Source: Acetobacteraceae bacterium
GTDB lineage: Bacteria > Pseudomonadota > Alphaproteobacteria > Acetobacterales > Acetobacteraceae
Length of the DNA: 6,001 nt
Assembly: GCA_947478535.1 (NCBI GenBank)
Contig: CANJXD010000370.1
Span: 1 to 6,001, forward strand
Reading direction: 5' to 3'
Each line of letters starts with the position of its first letter. Within the stretch, counting starts at the first letter, position 1. Both the position numbers and the translations under genes were made by a program. Shown here in pieces: positions 5,519 through 6,001 of this stretch. Under the pieces are notes generated by a model. It did no database searches. It was not told the origin of the DNA and worked only from the letters and a program-made list of their open reading frames with translations.

Positions 5519-6001
5519 GCTTCCGCCGCCCTGCCCTTTTGCGCGAACAGGCCGCGCGGCCGCCGCTGGATGAAGATCATCGCCGCGATCAGCACGAAGA
5601 CCTTGGCCAGCACCGCGCCCGCCCAGGGCTCCAGCACCTTGTTGACGATGCCAAGCCCGAAGGCGCCGACCAGCGTGCCGGCGAGCGAGCCCACGCCACC
5701 GAACACCACGACCAGGAAGCTGTCGATGATGTAGCCGGTGCCGAGGTTGGGGGAGACGTTGTCGATCTGGCTCAGCGCCACGCCGGCGATGCCGGCGATG
5801 CCGGACCCGAAGGCGAAGGTCAGTGCGTCGACGCGCCCGGTGCGGATGCCCATGGAGGACGCGATCGCCCGCTTCTGCGTCACCGCCCGCATCTCCAGCC
5901 CGAAGCGGGTGAAGCGGATGGCCGCCACGGTCAGCGCGAGCACGACCAGCGAGAAGGCGAGGATCCACAGCCGGTTCTGGGTGACCGGCACGTCGAAGGG
6001 C
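5515..6001 (-). CDS. urtB: Urea ABC transporter permease subunit UrtB, C-terminal part (5' end outside window)
   Basis: The minus-strand frame is open to the window edge and encodes the last 161 residues, about half of a typical UrtB. After PVTQNRLWILAFSLVVLA (a membrane segment) come the UrtB hallmarks: RFTRFGLEMRAVTQKRAIAS, MGIRTGRVDALTFAFGSGIA, GIAGVALSQIDNVSPNLGTG, YIIDSFLVVVFGGVGSLAGT, and a C-terminal helix before IFIQRRPRGLFAQKGRAAEA. 'SQIDNVSPNLG' and 'QRRPRGLFA.KGR' are strongly characteristic of UrtB among LivH-type permeases. UrtB is an inner-membrane subunit of the urea importer. A GTG at 5991-5989 is inside the gene and is not its start. The operon promoter and urtA are expected beyond 6001, so nitrogen control cannot be judged here. 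Confidence 0.95.
   Translation of the reverse strand, partial: PFDVPVTQNRLWILAFSLVVLALTVAAIRFTRFGLEMRAVTQKRAIASSMGIRTGRVDALTFAFGSGIAGIAGVALSQIDNVSPNLGTGYIIDSFLVVVFGGVGSLAGTLVGAFGLGIVNKVLEPWAGAVLAKVFVLIAAMIFIQRRPRGLFAQKGRAAEA

Noticed and set aside
5790..5813. Tandem 9-base repeat (GCCGGCGAT type)
   Set aside because: It lies within urtB and encodes the conserved Gly-Ile-Ala-Gly-Ile-Ala-Gly stretch, so protein conservation explains it.
5519..5968. N-terminal extension of the urtC frame by 150 residues
   Set aside because: It runs through urtB in another frame, with a low-complexity Arg/Gly/His composition; UrtC family length and the ATGA overlap support the start at 5518.
1..6001. CRISPR array, IS element, phage gene, tRNA or rRNA, toxin-antitoxin pair
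   Set aside because: No spaced direct repeats, transposase or integrase motifs, structural RNA sequence or small gene pairs were seen; almost every base is accounted for by conserved genes.

Overview
This GC-rich window, with strong G/C preference at third codon positions, most likely comes from a chromosome of an alphaproteobacterium. An Acetobacteraceae/Rhodospirillales-type organism fits the protein style, but that assignment is an inference from sequence character and not a search result. Coding density is almost complete. The only non-coding stretch longer than a few bases is the 100-base divergent intergenic region at 1501-1600.

Left part (1-1500): the C-terminal end of a Bug/TctC-type periplasmic carboxylate-binding protein overlaps by 4 bases (ATGA) the start of a glutathione S-transferase of the Nu/Ure2-like type. 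The GST ends one base before the stop codon of a convergent RraA-fold gene on the minus strand. That family includes 4-hydroxy-4-methyl-2-oxoglutarate aldolases, oxaloacetate decarboxylases and RNase E regulators. This copy has Ser where the family's signature Arg is expected.

Middle (1501-2989): the RraA gene is divergent from a family 5 (peptide/nickel type) solute-binding protein gene. The binding protein has no signal peptide, and an in-frame stop just upstream rules out a longer N-terminus. No permease or ATPase genes of the peptide type lie beside it in the window.

Right part (2993-6001, minus strand): urtB (cut at the window edge), urtC, urtD and urtE form a tightly packed operon for the permeases and ATPases of the high-affinity urea ABC transporter. 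B and C overlap by 4 bases (ATGA), C and D overlap by 4 bases (GTGA), and D and E are 1 base apart. UrtB and UrtC would form the membrane channel, and UrtD and UrtE the ATPase pair; the periplasmic urea-binding protein UrtA is expected upstream, beyond position 6001. The operon ends at urtE, which converges on the binding-protein gene with 3 bases between the stop codons. Urease genes, often linked to urt, are not on this side.

Overall this is mostly ordinary transporter and metabolic DNA. The points worth a second look are the signal-less orphan binding protein, the RraA homologue with an altered active-site motif, and their shared divergent promoter region. I see no convincing new multi-gene system, phage, CRISPR, IS element or RNA gene.
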